From contig CAKUYG010000009.1 of assembly GCA_934702165.1 (NCBI GenBank), positions 1 through 25,327 of the forward strand: 25,327 nt of DNA, written 5' to 3'. The notes under the pieces are model-generated. The model worked only from the letters and a program-made list of their open reading frames with translations, was not told the origin of the DNA and did no database searches. The stretch comes from an uncultured Bacteroidales bacterium (GTDB lineage: Bacteria > Bacteroidota > Bacteroidia > Bacteroidales > UBA932). Within the stretch, counting starts at the first letter, position 1, and each line of letters starts with the position of its first letter. A program made the position numbers and the translations under genes. This document shows, in pieces, positions 1-7,538 of the stretch.

Positions 1-576
1 GTTCTCCAGGCTGCCTCCGAATTCATCGCGCCGATGGTTGGTGTACGGGGAAAGGAACTGGCTGATGAGGTATCCGTGTCCGGCATGGATCTCCACGCAG
101 TCGAAGCCGGCTTCCCTGGCGAGTCCCACGGCCTTGCCGAAATCTTCCACGAGAGAAAGTATCTCCTCGCGCCTCAAGGCTCTGACAAAGGTTGGGGAGT
201 AGAGGTTGAAACCTCCGGAAGCCCCCACGGGCAGGCAGCCGCAGGTGTAGAAATGTGTCATGTTGCCGCAATGGCCGAGCTGGATAGAGGCCTTGGCCCC
301 TTGTCCGTGCACTGCATCGGTAAGGCGGCGCAGCTCAGGGACAATCTCCGCCCTCATCCACAGTTGCCCGTCAAAGGACAGACCGGAGCGTGCCACGGCG
401 GCGTATGCCACTGTGGTCATGCCGACCCCACCCTTGGATACGGCTACATGATAGTCGAACAGGTCCTGTGAGGGGCGGTTGCCGTATGCCATGTTTTCGA
501 AGGCGGCCGAGCGGATGACCCTGTTGCGCAGTGTCACCGGGCCTATCTTGCATGGTGTGAAGATCTTTGATTCCAT
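1..576 (-). CDS. NADH:flavin oxidoreductase, Old Yellow Enzyme family (3' end outside window); candidate steroid/bile-acid ene-reductase
   Basis: The minus strand is open from an ATG at 576 to the left edge, giving the first 192 residues of an FMN-dependent OYE-family (COG1902) TIM barrel. Seen directly: the N-terminal KIGPVTLRNR strand (res. 10-19), SIQLGHCGNM around res. 97-106 (counterpart of the usual QLxHxGR), and the family signature EIHAGHGYLISQFLSPYTN followed by RRDEFGGSLEN at the edge. The family reduces activated C=C bonds with NAD(P)H. The start overlaps the stop of the upstream SRD5A-like gene (TGATG), so translation is probably coupled. Whether it continues into the iron-sulfur and FAD/NAD domains of BaiCD/BaiH and dienoyl-CoA reductase cannot be seen. 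Given its neighbour, a delta-4-3-oxo-steroid reductase giving 5-beta products is the attractive inference; substrate is not proven by sequence. Confidence 0.9.
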   Translation of the reverse strand, partial: MESKIFTPCKIGPVTLRNRVIRSAAFENMAYGNRPSQDLFDYHVAVSKGGVGMTTVAYAAVARSGLSFDGQLWMRAEIVPELRRLTDAVHGQGAKASIQLGHCGNMTHFYTCGCLPVGASGGFNLYSPTFVRALRREEILSLVEDFGKAVGLAREAGFDCVEIHAGHGYLISQFLSPYTNHRRDEFGGSLEN

Positions 577-1334
577 CAGTATATAAAAGGTATGAGGCGT
601 TTTACTTTTCTTGTGTCGAGTTCATCCCCGAACTCTGCCCTGTACCGCCCGTAGATTCTTGCGGCCCGCGGGCAGAGGTTGGCGAAAGTCCAAAGTGCAA
701 ACACCGCACCGGACCATGACCAGGTGAGGACGGCGAAGCCGACCCATTCCATCAGCTCCCCGAGATAATTGGCCGAAGTCACATAGCGGAACATTCCGCC
801 TTTCGGGAGGTAGTGTCTGTTGTCCCCGGGCTTGCGCAGGTGACGAATGATGCTGTCGGACTGGATGTTGACAAACATCCCGAAGGCAAACAGCAGCGTG
901 CCGCAGATGAACCTCGGGTCTGTCAGCCAGCTTGTCCGGTACATCCCTTCCGGAGAAATATAGAAGATCCACCCGCCCTGCATCAGGGCGTTCAGAGTGT
1001 TGAACAGGACGCCCATGGCGATGATGCTCAGCGGCATCCTGCCTTTCCCTTTGATAAGGAGCGGGAAAATGAACGAACGCTGGAAATAATGGAGTTCGAA
1101 TATCAGCAGGAACACCGACCTCACCGGATCTGCCCGTCTCGCCGAGAAGAACCACAGCAGGAGCATGGCCACGAATACGGGGGATTCCATCAGGAACCAG
1201 CCGGTCTTGTTGTTGATGGACGGGCCCCAGCTGCGCGAGTAGAATTTGCCGTAGCCGGCATCGATACGGTACAGGGCGAAGAAAACCACGACGGCAATCA
1301 GGCTCATCGCCACCAAGAACAGCTTGAATCCCAT
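576..1334 (-). CDS. Steroid 5-alpha-reductase (3-oxo-5-alpha-steroid 4-dehydrogenase) family membrane protein
   Basis: This 252-residue polytopic membrane protein belongs to the SRD5A/steroid_dh family (PF02544). The C-terminal half carries the family hallmarks LRKPGD (res. 166-171), PKGGMFRYVTSANYLGE (177-193) and MEWVGF (195-200), and it ends in IPFIY as the eukaryotic enzymes end in IPFLF. The residues matching the catalytic Glu and Tyr of human SRD5A2 are present: Glu50 in WFLMESPVF and Tyr83 in LHYFQRSF. Family members reduce the delta-4 bond of 3-oxo-steroids with NADPH to 5-alpha products. Length agrees with SRD5A1/2 (about 255). It starts 1 nt after the DUF1963 stop and its own stop overlaps the OYE start. 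Phospholipid or fatty-acid enoyl reductases are more distant relatives; the match is closest to true steroid enzymes. Family assignment is firm; the natural substrate (bile acid or other steroid) is inferred. Confidence 0.9.
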   Translation of the reverse strand: MGFKLFLVAMSLIAVVVFFALYRIDAGYGKFYSRSWGPSINNKTGWFLMESPVFVAMLLLWFFSARRADPVRSVFLLIFELHYFQRSFIFPLLIKGKGRMPLSIIAMGVLFNTLNALMQGGWIFYISPEGMYRTSWLTDPRFICGTLLFAFGMFVNIQSDSIIRHLRKPGDNRHYLPKGGMFRYVTSANYLGELMEWVGFAVLTWSWSGAVFALWTFANLCPRAARIYGRYRAEFGDELDTRKVKRLIPFIY

Positions 1335-1335
1335 C

Positions 1336-1932
1336 TTATTTCAAGAGCCCGAAAGCCTTTTTCCAGTTGCCGAAGCGCAGGTCGCTTTCCTTGATCAGTA
1401 TGTCGAAACTCTTGCCGTCCGGGAAACGCAGACCCGCCGTCTCATCGGTGACGAGGTGCAGAAGGTTCATGCAGGCGTCTTCCTTGAAACCGTCTGCCAG
1501 GAGGGTCAGTCCGCTGTCGCCTTCGCTGAAAGTCATCTTGAGCGCCTCTTCAGCAAGGTCGTTGTCATCTTCGTCCACCAGCATGCAACTGTTGAATGTC
1601 TCCATGTTGATGTGCTTAGCGTATTTGACCCTGACCGCCTTGGCGGGCCAGGCCCCGTCTGGGAAGTGCTCCGGAGATTCGTATCCGTTGTAGTCGTCTA
1701 TCGCGGCGAAAAAGTAGAGCATGCCCTCGTGTGGGAGCAGACCCTGCTTGTCCAGGGGAGCGATGTCCTCGCAGTCCACCTGACATATGAAGGTAAGGGG
1801 GTACTCGATTTCCTCTCCGTCCATTGTCACACTCATCATAGGGTATTCCGCATCCGGCGGCAGGTCCGGGCTGCCCCACCACTTGCTTGAACAGAAAAGG
1901 TTTGTCTGTGTCTTTTCAAGACTTATTTTCAT
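1336..1932 (-). CDS. YwqG/DUF1963 family protein
   Basis: A 198-residue cytosolic protein with no signal peptide or membrane segment. The pattern SSKWWGSPDLPP (res. 15-26), PLTFICQVDCEDIAPLD and LLPHEGMLYFFAAIDD is the layout of the DUF1963/YwqG family (Gly-x-Pro-x-Leu-Pro, then a PLTF-x-x-Q strand, then G-x-LYFF). The biochemical role of this family is unknown to me. It is the first gene of the operon with the SRD5A-like and OYE-like reductases: the next gene begins 1 nt after its stop. A good TAnnTTTG promoter box lies 26 nt upstream of the ATG. Its link to steroid reduction may be only positional. Confidence 0.82.
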   Translation of the reverse strand: MKISLEKTQTNLFCSSKWWGSPDLPPDAEYPMMSVTMDGEEIEYPLTFICQVDCEDIAPLDKQGLLPHEGMLYFFAAIDDYNGYESPEHFPDGAWPAKAVRVKYAKHINMETFNSCMLVDEDDNDLAEEALKMTFSEGDSGLTLLADGFKEDACMNLLHLVTDETAGLRFPDGKSFDILIKESDLRFGNWKKAFGLLK

Positions 1933-1958
1933 CTGTTGTAACTTTTTTATAGATAGTT

Positions 1959-1966
1959 CAAATGTA
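1959..1966 (-). promoter_or_regulatory. Bacteroidota -7 promoter box for the DUF1963-SRD5A-OYE operon
   Basis: The minus strand reads TACATTTG, an exact match to the Bacteroidota primary sigma -7 consensus TAnnTTTG, ending 26 nt before the ATG at 1932. I see no convincing -33 TTG at the expected distance. It lies back to back with the glnS box in a 77-bp divergent spacer. Confidence 0.6.
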
Positions 1967-1979
1967 CGAAATTAATTTC

Positions 1980-1987
1980 TAAATTTG
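1980..1987 (+). promoter_or_regulatory. Bacteroidota -7 promoter box for glnS
   Basis: TAAATTTG matches TAnnTTTG exactly and ends 22 nt before the glnS ATG, which predicts a leader of about 15 nt. No clear -33 element is visible. Confidence 0.6.
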
Positions 1988-2009
1988 CCAGTTCAAACAT
2001 TTTGCGTCT

Positions 2010-3662
2010 ATGGAAGAAGAAAAGAAGCTTAATTTCCTCGAGGAAATAATGGAGGACGACCTCCGCAGCGGTAAGGTGAAGAGCATTCTCACCCGTTTCC
2101 CTCCTGAGCCTAACGGATACCTGCATCTGGGGCATGCCAAGTCCCTGTGCATCAATTTCGGCCTGGCACAGAAATACGGAGGCAAGACCAACCTGCGATA
2201 TGATGACACAAATCCTGTCAAGGAGGATGTGGAATATGTGGACTCCATCAAGGAGGATATCAAGTGGCTTGGCTTCCAGTGGGACAAGGAATGCTATGCC
2301 TCCGATTATTTCGATCAGCTTTATGAATGGGCTGAGGAGATGATAAAAAGGGGGTTGGCCTATGTGGATGACCAGAGCCAGGAAGAGATCTCCAAGGGAC
2401 GAGGGACTGTGGACACTCCCGGCAAGGACAGTCCGTGGCGTGACCGTTCCGTGGAGGAGAATCTGCGTCTCTTCAGGGAGATGCGCGACGGAAAGTATGC
2501 TGACGGGGAGAAGGTGCTCCGGGCCAAGATAGACATGGCCCATCCTAACATGATGATGCGTGACCCTCTGATGTACCGTATCAAGCACGCCTCCCACCAC
2601 CGTACCGGGGACAAGTGGTGCATCTACCCGATGTATGACTACACCCACGGCCAGTGCGATTCCATAGAGCACATCACACATTCCATCTGCACACTGGAAT
2701 TTGACGTGCACAGGCCTCTGTATGACTGGTTTATAAAGACTTTGGGCATATATCCTTCGCATCAGTATGAGTTCGCCCGCCTCAATCTCACATATACCCT
2801 CATGTCCAAGCGCAAGCTCCTTGAGCTTGTCCAGAAGGGGCTTGTCTCCGGATGGGACGATCCGCGTATGCCGACGCTCTGCGGCGTGCGCCGAAGAGGT
2901 TATACCCCGGAGGCCCTCAAGATGTTCTGCGAGAAGATAGGTGTCTCAAAACGTGACCAGCTGATGGACATCCAGCTTCTGGAGTGGTGCGTCCGCCAGG
3001 ACCTGAATGCCAGGGCGAACCGCTATATGGTGGTGCAGGACCCTCTGAAGGTCACAATCACCAATTGGCCGGAAGGCAAGGTGGAGTGGTTCGACTGTCC
3101 GCTCAACCCGGCAGAGCCGGAGGGAGCCACCCGTAAGGTGCCTTTTACCGGAGAACTCTGGATAGACAGGGCCGATTTCATGGAAGATGCTCCACGCAAG
3201 TTCTTCCGTCTCAAGCCTGACGGGGAGGTGCGTCTCAAATACACTTATATCATCAAGTGTGACAATGTGATAAAGGATCCTGAGGGCAATGTCGTCGAGC
3301 TTGAATGCAGCTATGACCCGTCAACCCGTCCTGGAGGCGGCGAGTGGAGGAGCGTCAAGGGCACCATACACTGGGTGTCCTGCGAGCATGCCAAACCTAT
3401 AGTTCTGCGCAACTATGACCGCCTTTTCACCCTCGCTGACATGAGCCAGGTGCCGGAGGACAAGGACTACAAGGACTTCCTCAATCCTGATTCCCTCGTG
3501 CCGGGAAGCGGACTTGCTGAACCTGCCCTTCTTGAGGATGCCTCAGGCATCGCCGTGCAGTTTGAGCGTACCGGGTATTATGTCAAGGACAAGGACTCCA
3601 CTCCTGATGCTCCTGTGTTCAATAAGACAGTGTCTCTCAAGGATTCATATAAGCCGGAGTAA
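2010..3662 (+). CDS. glnS: Glutaminyl-tRNA synthetase
   Basis: This cytosolic class I aminoacyl-tRNA synthetase charges tRNA-Gln with glutamine using ATP. The 550-residue length matches bacterial GlnRS. Seen: the HIGH-type motif in PPEPNGYLHLGHAKS (res. 31-45), the KMSKS-type motif as MSKRK (265-269), the GlnRS-typical RYDDTNP stretch (63-69), and a C-terminal anticodon-binding beta-barrel region that includes the FKDAPRKFFRL-like segment EDAPRKFFRLKPDGEV. MSKRK and the beta-barrel ending separate it from GluRS. It stands alone with its own promoter box and faces the ABC-F gene tail to tail with only 5 nt between stops. A strong terminator hairpin for it sits 57 nt past its stop, within the ABC-F gene. 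Confidence 0.97.
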   Translation: MEEEKKLNFLEEIMEDDLRSGKVKSILTRFPPEPNGYLHLGHAKSLCINFGLAQKYGGKTNLRYDDTNPVKEDVEYVDSIKEDIKWLGFQWDKECYASDYFDQLYEWAEEMIKRGLAYVDDQSQEEISKGRGTVDTPGKDSPWRDRSVEENLRLFREMRDGKYADGEKVLRAKIDMAHPNMMMRDPLMYRIKHASHHRTGDKWCIYPMYDYTHGQCDSIEHITHSICTLEFDVHRPLYDWFIKTLGIYPSHQYEFARLNLTYTLMSKRKLLELVQKGLVSGWDDPRMPTLCGVRRRGYTPEALKMFCEKIGVSKRDQLMDIQLLEWCVRQDLNARANRYMVVQDPLKVTITNWPEGKVEWFDCPLNPAEPEGATRKVPFTGELWIDRADFMEDAPRKFFRLKPDGEVRLKYTYIIKCDNVIKDPEGNVVELECSYDPSTRPGGGEWRSVKGTIHWVSCEHAKPIVLRNYDRLFTLADMSQVPEDKDYKDFLNPDSLVPGSGLAEPALLEDASGIAVQFERTGYYVKDKDSTPDAPVFNKTVSLKDSYKPE

Positions 3663-3667
3663 CGCGT

Positions 3668-5437
3668 CTACGGCTGGAGTTCAAGCCAGCGTGTCTCCAG
3701 AGAATCGATCTCACTCAGAAGCTCTTCCATCCTGGAGGAGCTTTTTTGCAGTTGCTCGTAGGAGAGTTGCCCGGAACTCATCGCTTCTTCGAGAGAGGCC
3801 TTTTCTTCTTCCAGTTGAGGAAGTTTCACCTCTATCTCTTCGAGCTCGCGCTTCTCCTTGAAGCTGAGCTTCTTCGGCTTGTCGGGGTTCTGGATTTTGG
3901 GCTCTGTACTTCTGGTCTCCTTCTTTCTGGATGTCTCTTCACTCTTGCGTGCGGCTTCGTGGTCCTTGATGTAGGAGCGGTATTCGCTGAAGCTTCCTAT
4001 GAAATCCTTGACCAGACCTTCCCCGCAGAAAACAAGGAGATGATCCACAACCCTGTCCAGAAAATGCCTGTCGTGGCTGACGACTATCAGGCTGCCGTTG
4101 TATTCTCTGAGGTATTCTTCCAAGAGGTTGAGCGTCACGATGTCAAGGTCGTTGGTGGGCTCATCGAGGATCAGCAGGTTGGGGTTGCGCATCAGGATGG
4201 TCAGCAGGTAGAGCCTTCTCTTCTCACCTCCGGAGAGTCTGGAGACCTGTGTCGTGAGCATGTCGTGAGGGAAAAGGAAGCGTCCCAGCAGACGGGTGTC
4301 GCCCACGATGTCGAGTACCGTGTCATCGCCGTTGAAGCGGATTCCGTCTTGCCTGTAATAGCCGATCACAAGCGATTCCCCGCGGTCTATGATGCCTGCC
4401 GTCGGTTCTATCTCACCGGTCAGCAGTCCCAGGAATGTGGATTTTCCGATGCCGTTGCGGCCCACTATGCCTACCTTGTCGAATCTTTGGAAGTTGTAGC
4501 TGAAATCCTTGAGCAGGTATTTCCCCTCCCAAATGTAGTCCACGCCCTTGCAGTTGATGATTTTGCTGCCGAGTCTGGACGCTTCGCCCACCCCTTCGAG
4601 GCTGATGCTTTTTGTGCTGTATGTCTGCGATGCCCTGTCGGACAGCTCGTGGAAGGCGTTGATCCGGTATTTTGCCTTGCCTGAGCGGGCGCAAGGAGTG
4701 GCATGTATCCATTCCAGCTCTCTGCGGAGCAGGTTGCGCACCTTGTCGGTCTCTGCGTTATAGGAGGCTATACGGCTGTCGCGTTTCTCCAGATAGTTCT
4801 GATAATCACCGCGGTAGCTGTACACTGCCCCGTGGTCGAGCTCCATCACTATATTGCAGACCCTGTCGAGGAAATATCTGTCATGGGTCACCATCAGCAG
4901 GGTGCAGCGGCTTCGCTTCAGGTAGCCTTCGAGGAATTCCACGGCTTCGATGTCGAGGTGGTTGGTGGGCTCGTCCATGATGAGGAAATCGGCTTCCGAT
5001 GCCAGCATTTCGCTGAGAGCCACTCTCTTGACTTCGCCTCCTGAGAGCTCGCCCATCTTCCTGGACGGGTCCGGAAGCCTGAACGAGGTAAGGAATTCCA
5101 CGGCTTTACGCTCAAAAAGCTCGAGGTTCTCCTGGTGGAAATCCTCGAGCATCTTTTTGCTGTGCCGCGTTATCTGGTCAATGATGCTGAGCTGCGGGTC
5201 GTAATCGTAGTCCTGCTCAAGGAAAGCTATGCGGATGTCCTTGAGGAATATGACCTTGCCTCCCGAGTCGGAGGAATCCCTGCCTGCGATGATCCGCAGC
5301 AGGGTTGACTTTCCTGTGCCGTTCGGGGCGACCAGCGCAATCTTGTCGCCCTCATTGACATTGAAACCTATGTGCTCGAAAAGCACCTTCTGCCCATAGG
5401 ACTTGGAGATGTTCTCTATCTGAAGATAGCTCGCCAT
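3668..5437 (-). CDS. ABC-F family ATPase, Uup type
   Basis: This 589-residue protein has two ABC domains in one chain and no membrane segment, the mark of ABC-F proteins that act on the ribosome. Domain 1: Walker A APNGTGKST (res. 37-45), signature LSGGE (131-135), Walker B and D-loop FLIMDEPTNHLD (151-162). Inter-domain linker 205-265 has the tRNA-contacting arm with EWIHATPCARSGKAKYRI. Domain 2: Walker A GRNGIGKST (326-334), LSGGEKRR (401-408), LLILDEPTNDLD (421-432). After about 490 comes a charged, Lys/Glu-rich linker and a C-terminal coiled coil (about 523-585), as in E. coli Uup. Uup-like proteins are tied to translation rescue and DNA-related phenotypes; resistance ABC-Fs usually lack this coiled coil. 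It starts 3 nt after the ROK regulator stop, so the two form an operon. Confidence 0.92.
   Translation of the reverse strand: MASYLQIENISKSYGQKVLFEHIGFNVNEGDKIALVAPNGTGKSTLLRIIAGRDSSDSGGKVIFLKDIRIAFLEQDYDYDPQLSIIDQITRHSKKMLEDFHQENLELFERKAVEFLTSFRLPDPSRKMGELSGGEVKRVALSEMLASEADFLIMDEPTNHLDIEAVEFLEGYLKRSRCTLLMVTHDRYFLDRVCNIVMELDHGAVYSYRGDYQNYLEKRDSRIASYNAETDKVRNLLRRELEWIHATPCARSGKAKYRINAFHELSDRASQTYSTKSISLEGVGEASRLGSKIINCKGVDYIWEGKYLLKDFSYNFQRFDKVGIVGRNGIGKSTFLGLLTGEIEPTAGIIDRGESLVIGYYRQDGIRFNGDDTVLDIVGDTRLLGRFLFPHDMLTTQVSRLSGGEKRRLYLLTILMRNPNLLILDEPTNDLDIVTLNLLEEYLREYNGSLIVVSHDRHFLDRVVDHLLVFCGEGLVKDFIGSFSEYRSYIKDHEAARKSEETSRKKETRSTEPKIQNPDKPKKLSFKEKRELEEIEVKLPQLEEEKASLEEAMSSGQLSYEQLQKSSSRMEELLSEIDSLETRWLELQP
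3719..3747 (+). terminator. Intrinsic terminator for glnS, inside the opposing ABC-F gene
   Basis: An 11-bp stem (left arm 3719-3729, AAGCTCTTCCA; right arm 3733-3743, TGGAGGAGCTT, with one G-U pair) closes a 3-nt loop and runs into six T at 3742-3747. It is directional: read on the minus strand the stem is not followed by T. It encodes part of the SSSRMEELL segment near the ABC-F C-terminus. Confidence 0.75.
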
Positions 5438-5440
5438 CGT

Positions 5441-6643
5441 CTACAGCAGGCCGAGTACTTTGCCGCGCGAGAGCATGCAGTCTCCCACTGCGGCGGCGCG
5501 TCTGTCAAGCTGCGAGAGCACTATGGATGTATCTGAAGATACGCGTGCAAGGCAGAGGCGGTTGACGGCGGTCTTGATAGGAAGGAGCAGGTAATCCTTG
5601 CCCACGATGAGGCGTCCGCCGATCACGACTAGCCCCGGGTTGAACACATTGAGCACACCGGCGATACCCCTTCCAAGGGTGTCCCCGACCTTGCCTATCC
5701 CGTCGATAGCCAGCACGTCACCTTTTTCTACGGCTGCAAGGATCTCATCCAGTTCGATGTCGCCCTTTTCGGAGAACGGCTTGAGCAGTGATGAGGAATG
5801 TCCTTTCTCAAGTTCCTCGACCATCATTCTGTGCAGGGCTGATCCGGATGCCCCGGTCTCAAGACAGCCTACCTTGCCGCAGCGGCAGATGACATCATTG
5901 TTGAGGGCCGGGAAATGGCCGATCTCACCGGAATAACCGGATTTGCCGTAGTAGAGGCGCCCATCGGTGATGATGCCCATGCCGAGACCCCAGCTGAGGT
6001 TGATGAAGATCATGTTCTTGTCAGCCTTGTCGCCGAGGGTCATGTACTCTCCGTATGCCATCGCGCGTGAGTCGTTCTCGATGGTGACCGGGACGCCGAA
6101 CTCTTTCTGGAAGATGCTCTTGAGAGGGATGTCGTCGCTCACGAAGTAAGTCAGGCTGTAACCCTTTTCCGGATTCACACGTCCGGAGAGGCTGACGCCC
6201 ACACCGAGCACTTTTATCCATGGAATGCCGCTCTTGGTGACTTCGTCCTTGACCATGCGGCATATGGTACGGAACGAGAGCTCGTTGGCCTCAAGCACAA
6301 ACTCTATGTCCTGGATGAAATTGATTATCTCACCCTTGAAGTTGCTGATGCCGATATGGAAATGGTGTCTTGCGATGTCCACACCCACAAAATATCCCGC
6401 ATCGGGATTGAGGCCGTAGACGCTCGGGCGGCGTCCGCCGCTTGTGCCCACCTTGCCTTCATCCTGAAGGAAATTCTCTGCGATCAGTTCGGCTATCAGT
6501 TTGGTTATGGTAGGTACGCTTATCCCAAGCGACCTGCTGAAGTCGGCAATGCTTGAATTCTTGTGCGCAATGCAAAGTCTGAGTATCTCCCTTTTTGTCA
6601 GGGAGTTTTTGCTTGCCGAATCATTAAGAAAGGACGATGTCAT
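5441..6643 (-). CDS. ROK-family transcriptional regulator (NagC/XylR type)
   Basis: A 400-residue protein with an N-terminal winged helix-turn-helix (res. about 14-75; KREILRLCIAHKNSS then SRSLGISVPTITKLI as the recognition part, then a GTSGGRRP wing) followed by a ROK sugar-kinase-like domain (about 84-400). The ROK zinc motif is present as CRCGKVGCLE (253-262) with GEIGH (239-243) before it, and ENDSRAMAYGE (189-199) corresponds to the sugar-binding Asn-Asp region. The first phosphate loop reads DIARHH rather than the kinase-type DxGGT, which fits a sensor rather than an enzyme. Such proteins repress or activate sugar genes in response to a sugar or sugar phosphate. No sugar transporter or glycosidase lies nearby; the gene is followed by the ABC-F gene, so its regulon is probably elsewhere. 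Confidence 0.92.
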   Translation of the reverse strand: MTSSFLNDSASKNSLTKREILRLCIAHKNSSIADFSRSLGISVPTITKLIAELIAENFLQDEGKVGTSGGRRPSVYGLNPDAGYFVGVDIARHHFHIGISNFKGEIINFIQDIEFVLEANELSFRTICRMVKDEVTKSGIPWIKVLGVGVSLSGRVNPEKGYSLTYFVSDDIPLKSIFQKEFGVPVTIENDSRAMAYGEYMTLGDKADKNMIFINLSWGLGMGIITDGRLYYGKSGYSGEIGHFPALNNDVICRCGKVGCLETGASGSALHRMMVEELEKGHSSSLLKPFSEKGDIELDEILAAVEKGDVLAIDGIGKVGDTLGRGIAGVLNVFNPGLVVIGGRLIVGKDYLLLPIKTAVNRLCLARVSSDTSIVLSQLDRRAAAVGDCMLSRGKVLGLL

Positions 6644-6665
6644 CGTGTCTTGTTTTAGTTGTTGT

Positions 6666-6673
6666 GCAAAAAT
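6666..6673 (-). promoter_or_regulatory. Bacteroidota -7 promoter box for the ROK/ABC-F operon
   Basis: The minus strand reads TATTTTTG, an exact TAnnTTTG match ending 22 nt before the ATG at 6643, in a very AT-rich 79-bp divergent spacer. Chance matches are more likely in such AT-rich sequence, so confidence is moderate. Confidence 0.5.
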
Positions 6674-6685
6674 ATAAAAAATATT

Positions 6686-6693
6686 ATATATTT
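6686..6693 (+). promoter_or_regulatory. Bacteroidota -7 promoter box for the HAMP/trkH operon
   Basis: TATATTTG matches TAnnTTTG and ends 29 nt before the ATG at 6723. A TTG at 6661-6663 lies 22 nt upstream of the box, close to but not exactly at the usual -33 distance. Confidence 0.55.
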
Positions 6694-6722
6694 GTAAAAA
6701 ATATTGCCGAAAAAATTAAAAA

Positions 6723-7538
6723 ATGACAGTTTGGAAGTGGGTCAGGTCGTTGCACCTGACTCTGAAATCAAAGCTTATATTGAGCCTTCTGTCGATAGCC
6801 GCGATACTTCTCGTATCCTCCACGATATCCGTCATGGAGTACTCGAGCATGAGCAACTATGTCTCAAGCCTCATCGCGGACGACATAAGCAGCATAAATG
6901 TCGCGAGCAAGCTCGCCGACATGGGCAATGCGTACAACCTTGACATACTTGAGGTGGTGGGGGAAAATTCGTCGTCGAGTACGCTGCCGTCTTTCGATGA
7001 CAAGTATTTCAAGGCGCATTGTGATTCATTGAGGATGAAGGCGGCGTTCAACCAGGCGGCCCCGCTGGCCGACTCTGTGATGTACAGCTATGCTGCCTAT
7101 ATGCTTACTTCTCTTGAACTTGAGGATGTGATGCAGTCGGATTTCATAGATTCGCGCACCTGGTATTTTGAGCGTCTCCAGCCTCGCTATGAGCGCCTGC
7201 GCTCTGATCTTGACAAGTTGACAACTTCGATACATCAGGATCTTGTCAAGAACTCCGCCACCTTCGACCGTGGCTTCTACCGCAGCATAATCCCCGGTAT
7301 AGTGGCTGTCGGTGTGGGTCTCATGCTTGTGCTGATGCTGCTTTTCTTCATGCTTGCGTATTATGTGAAGCCTCTGTACAAGATGCTGGACGCGCTCAAC
7401 GCCTATCGCCTCTCGGACAAGAAGTATACCGTCCGCTTCGAGGGGGATGACCAGCTGGCCGAACTCAATGACGGCATATCAGAGATAGCCGGGGAGAATC
7501 AGCAGCTGAGGCGCAGAATCAAGGAGCTCCGCAAATGA
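6723..7538 (+). CDS. Two-TM membrane receptor with HAMP domain and no output domain
   Basis: This 271-residue protein has the plan of a sensor-kinase front half. Visible parts: a short N-terminal tail, TM1 at about 16-37, a roughly 150-residue helical periplasmic region (38-187), TM2 at about 188-213, then a HAMP-like linker starting KPLYKMLDAL (Pro217 is the usual HAMP proline) with the EGDDQLAELNDGI connector, and an ending in a basic coiled coil to res. 271. It stops there: no histidine kinase, GGDEF, methyl-accepting or DNA-binding domain follows. Its stop overlaps the trkH start in ATGA, which implies translational coupling and similar stoichiometry. I infer that it may sense an envelope or osmotic signal and act on TrkH or another partner through its HAMP coil. 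I know of no named family member. Confidence 0.85.
   Translation: MTVWKWVRSLHLTLKSKLILSLLSIAAILLVSSTISVMEYSSMSNYVSSLIADDISSINVASKLADMGNAYNLDILEVVGENSSSSTLPSFDDKYFKAHCDSLRMKAAFNQAAPLADSVMYSYAAYMLTSLELEDVMQSDFIDSRTWYFERLQPRYERLRSDLDKLTTSIHQDLVKNSATFDRGFYRSIIPGIVAVGVGLMLVLMLLFFMLAYYVKPLYKMLDALNAYRLSDKKYTVRFEGDDQLAELNDGISEIAGENQQLRRRIKELRK

Noticed and set aside
34..471. 145-residue plus-strand open frame at the left edge
   Set aside because: It lies opposite the OYE-family gene, whose minus-strand translation has clear family motifs; the plus frame has no recognisable features.
3655..3684. Small inverted repeat AGCCG/CGGCT at the glnS stop
   Set aside because: Only a 5-bp stem with a long loop and no T run; the hairpin at 3719-3747 is far stronger.
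3746..4684. 312-residue plus-strand open frame
   Set aside because: It is antisense to the ABC-F gene, whose Walker and signature motifs are intact; long antisense frames are expected in this GC-rich coding sequence.
6671..6705. AT-rich inverted AATATT elements in the ROK/HAMP spacer as a ROK operator
   Set aside because: The sequence is nearly pure A/T, so such short palindromes arise by chance; no distinctive ROK-type operator could be defined.
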